Part shown: positions 63,732 through 64,000 of the stretch, piece after piece
Layout: every line of letters starts with the position of its first letter
Numbering within the stretch: position 1 is the first letter of the stretch
NCBI RefSeq assembly: GCF_900269665.1
Contig: NZ_LT985361.1
Span: forward strand, 8,662,174-8,726,173
From: Nocardia suismassiliense
Lineage (GTDB): Bacteria > Actinomycetota > Actinomycetes > Mycobacteriales > Mycobacteriaceae
Reading direction: 5' to 3'
DNA: 64,000 nt
The notes under the pieces: generated by a model
Databases searched by the model: none
Told to the model about the DNA's origin: nothing
Seen by the model: only the letters and a program-made list of their open reading frames with translations
Made by a program: the position numbers and the translations under genes

Positions 63732-64000
63732 TCAGCCCTCGACGGTGATGCCCATCGAACGCGCGGTACCCGCGATGATCTTCGCCGCCTGATCGATGTC
63801 GTTGGCGTTCAGATCTTCCTGCTTGGTCTTGGCGATCTCGCGCACCTGATCCATGGTCACCTTGGCGACCTTGAGGCGGTGCGGCTCAGCCGAACCCTTC
63901 TGCACACCGGCGGCCTTGAGCAGCAGCCGAGCGGCGGGCGGGGTCTTCAGCTTGAAGTCGAACGAGCGATCCTCGTAGACCGAGATCTCGACCGGAATGA
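63732..64000 (-). CDS. rplK: Large ribosomal subunit protein L11 (5' part outside the window)
   Basis: Minus-strand coding sequence ends at a TGA (63732-63734). The 88 C-terminal residues visible match L11: [32 protein letters not shown], and [15 protein letters not shown] at the end. The N-terminal about 55 residues lie beyond the window's right edge. Upstream partner of rplA. Confidence 0.95.

Overview
The window is high-GC actinobacterial DNA, most likely Nocardia or a close mycolic-acid-containing relative. This rests on gene content and order: DUF3558 and DUF7373-type lipoproteins, a type VII secretion substrate, a complete mce locus, a KshB-like reductase, an FprB-type ferredoxin/reductase fusion, and rpoB-rpoC and rpsL-rpsG-fusA-tuf clusters in the usual actinobacterial order. 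The species cannot be fixed from the sequence alone. No tRNA, rRNA, CRISPR array, insertion sequence, prophage or integron was seen.

The backbone is the translation/transcription region, all on the minus strand. Read in the direction of transcription it runs rplK (cut by the right edge), rplA, then an MFS pump (plus strand) and a flavin reductase lying between ribosomal operons, then rplJ-rplL with an attenuator-type leader, a full mce operon that starts with its own ATPase (mceG-yrbEA-yrbEB-mceABCDEF plus two Mce-associated genes, 58979-47516), rpoB-rpoC, and about 27 kb further on rpsL-rpsG-fusA-tuf (12171-7744).

Between rpoC and rpsL lies an accessory and metabolic stretch (12.4-39.4 kb). 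It holds two DUF3558 lipoproteins; hppD with a divergent Lrp-type regulator; an AlkZ-like protein next to a quinone oxidoreductase; a type VII substrate pair with a fused lytic transglycosylase; a translationally coupled kinase N-lobe / Ser-Thr kinase / lipoprotein group; an acyl-ACP thioesterase; fprB; a SixA-like phosphatase; a MerR-controlled aldo/keto reductase; a CMD-GNAT fusion followed by a pirin; a MarR regulator with nested palindromes; an MmyB-like regulator divergent from a second aldo/keto reductase; a secreted glycerophosphodiesterase; a second quinone oxidoreductase; and an alpha/beta hydrolase. The left edge (1-7.6 kb) carries the end of a kshB-like gene, a frameshifted AlkD-like gene, a racemase, a flavoprotein reductase, an SPW membrane protein with its TetR repressor, an AbiEi/DUF559 protein preceded by two DnaA-box-like sequences, a hydrolase and a lipoprotein.

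The most useful leads are the kinase N-lobe protein coupled to a complete kinase, the type VII/lytic-transglycosylase pair, the paired TTATCCACA sites in front of an orphan AbiEi-endonuclease gene, the in-frame CMD-GNAT fusion that keeps an internal ribosome binding site, the strong hairpin in the rpoB-rpoC spacer, and the MceG-containing mce operon between rplL and rpoB. Nothing here is demonstrably a wholly new system; these are the loci where the sequence shows structure that standard family names do not explain.
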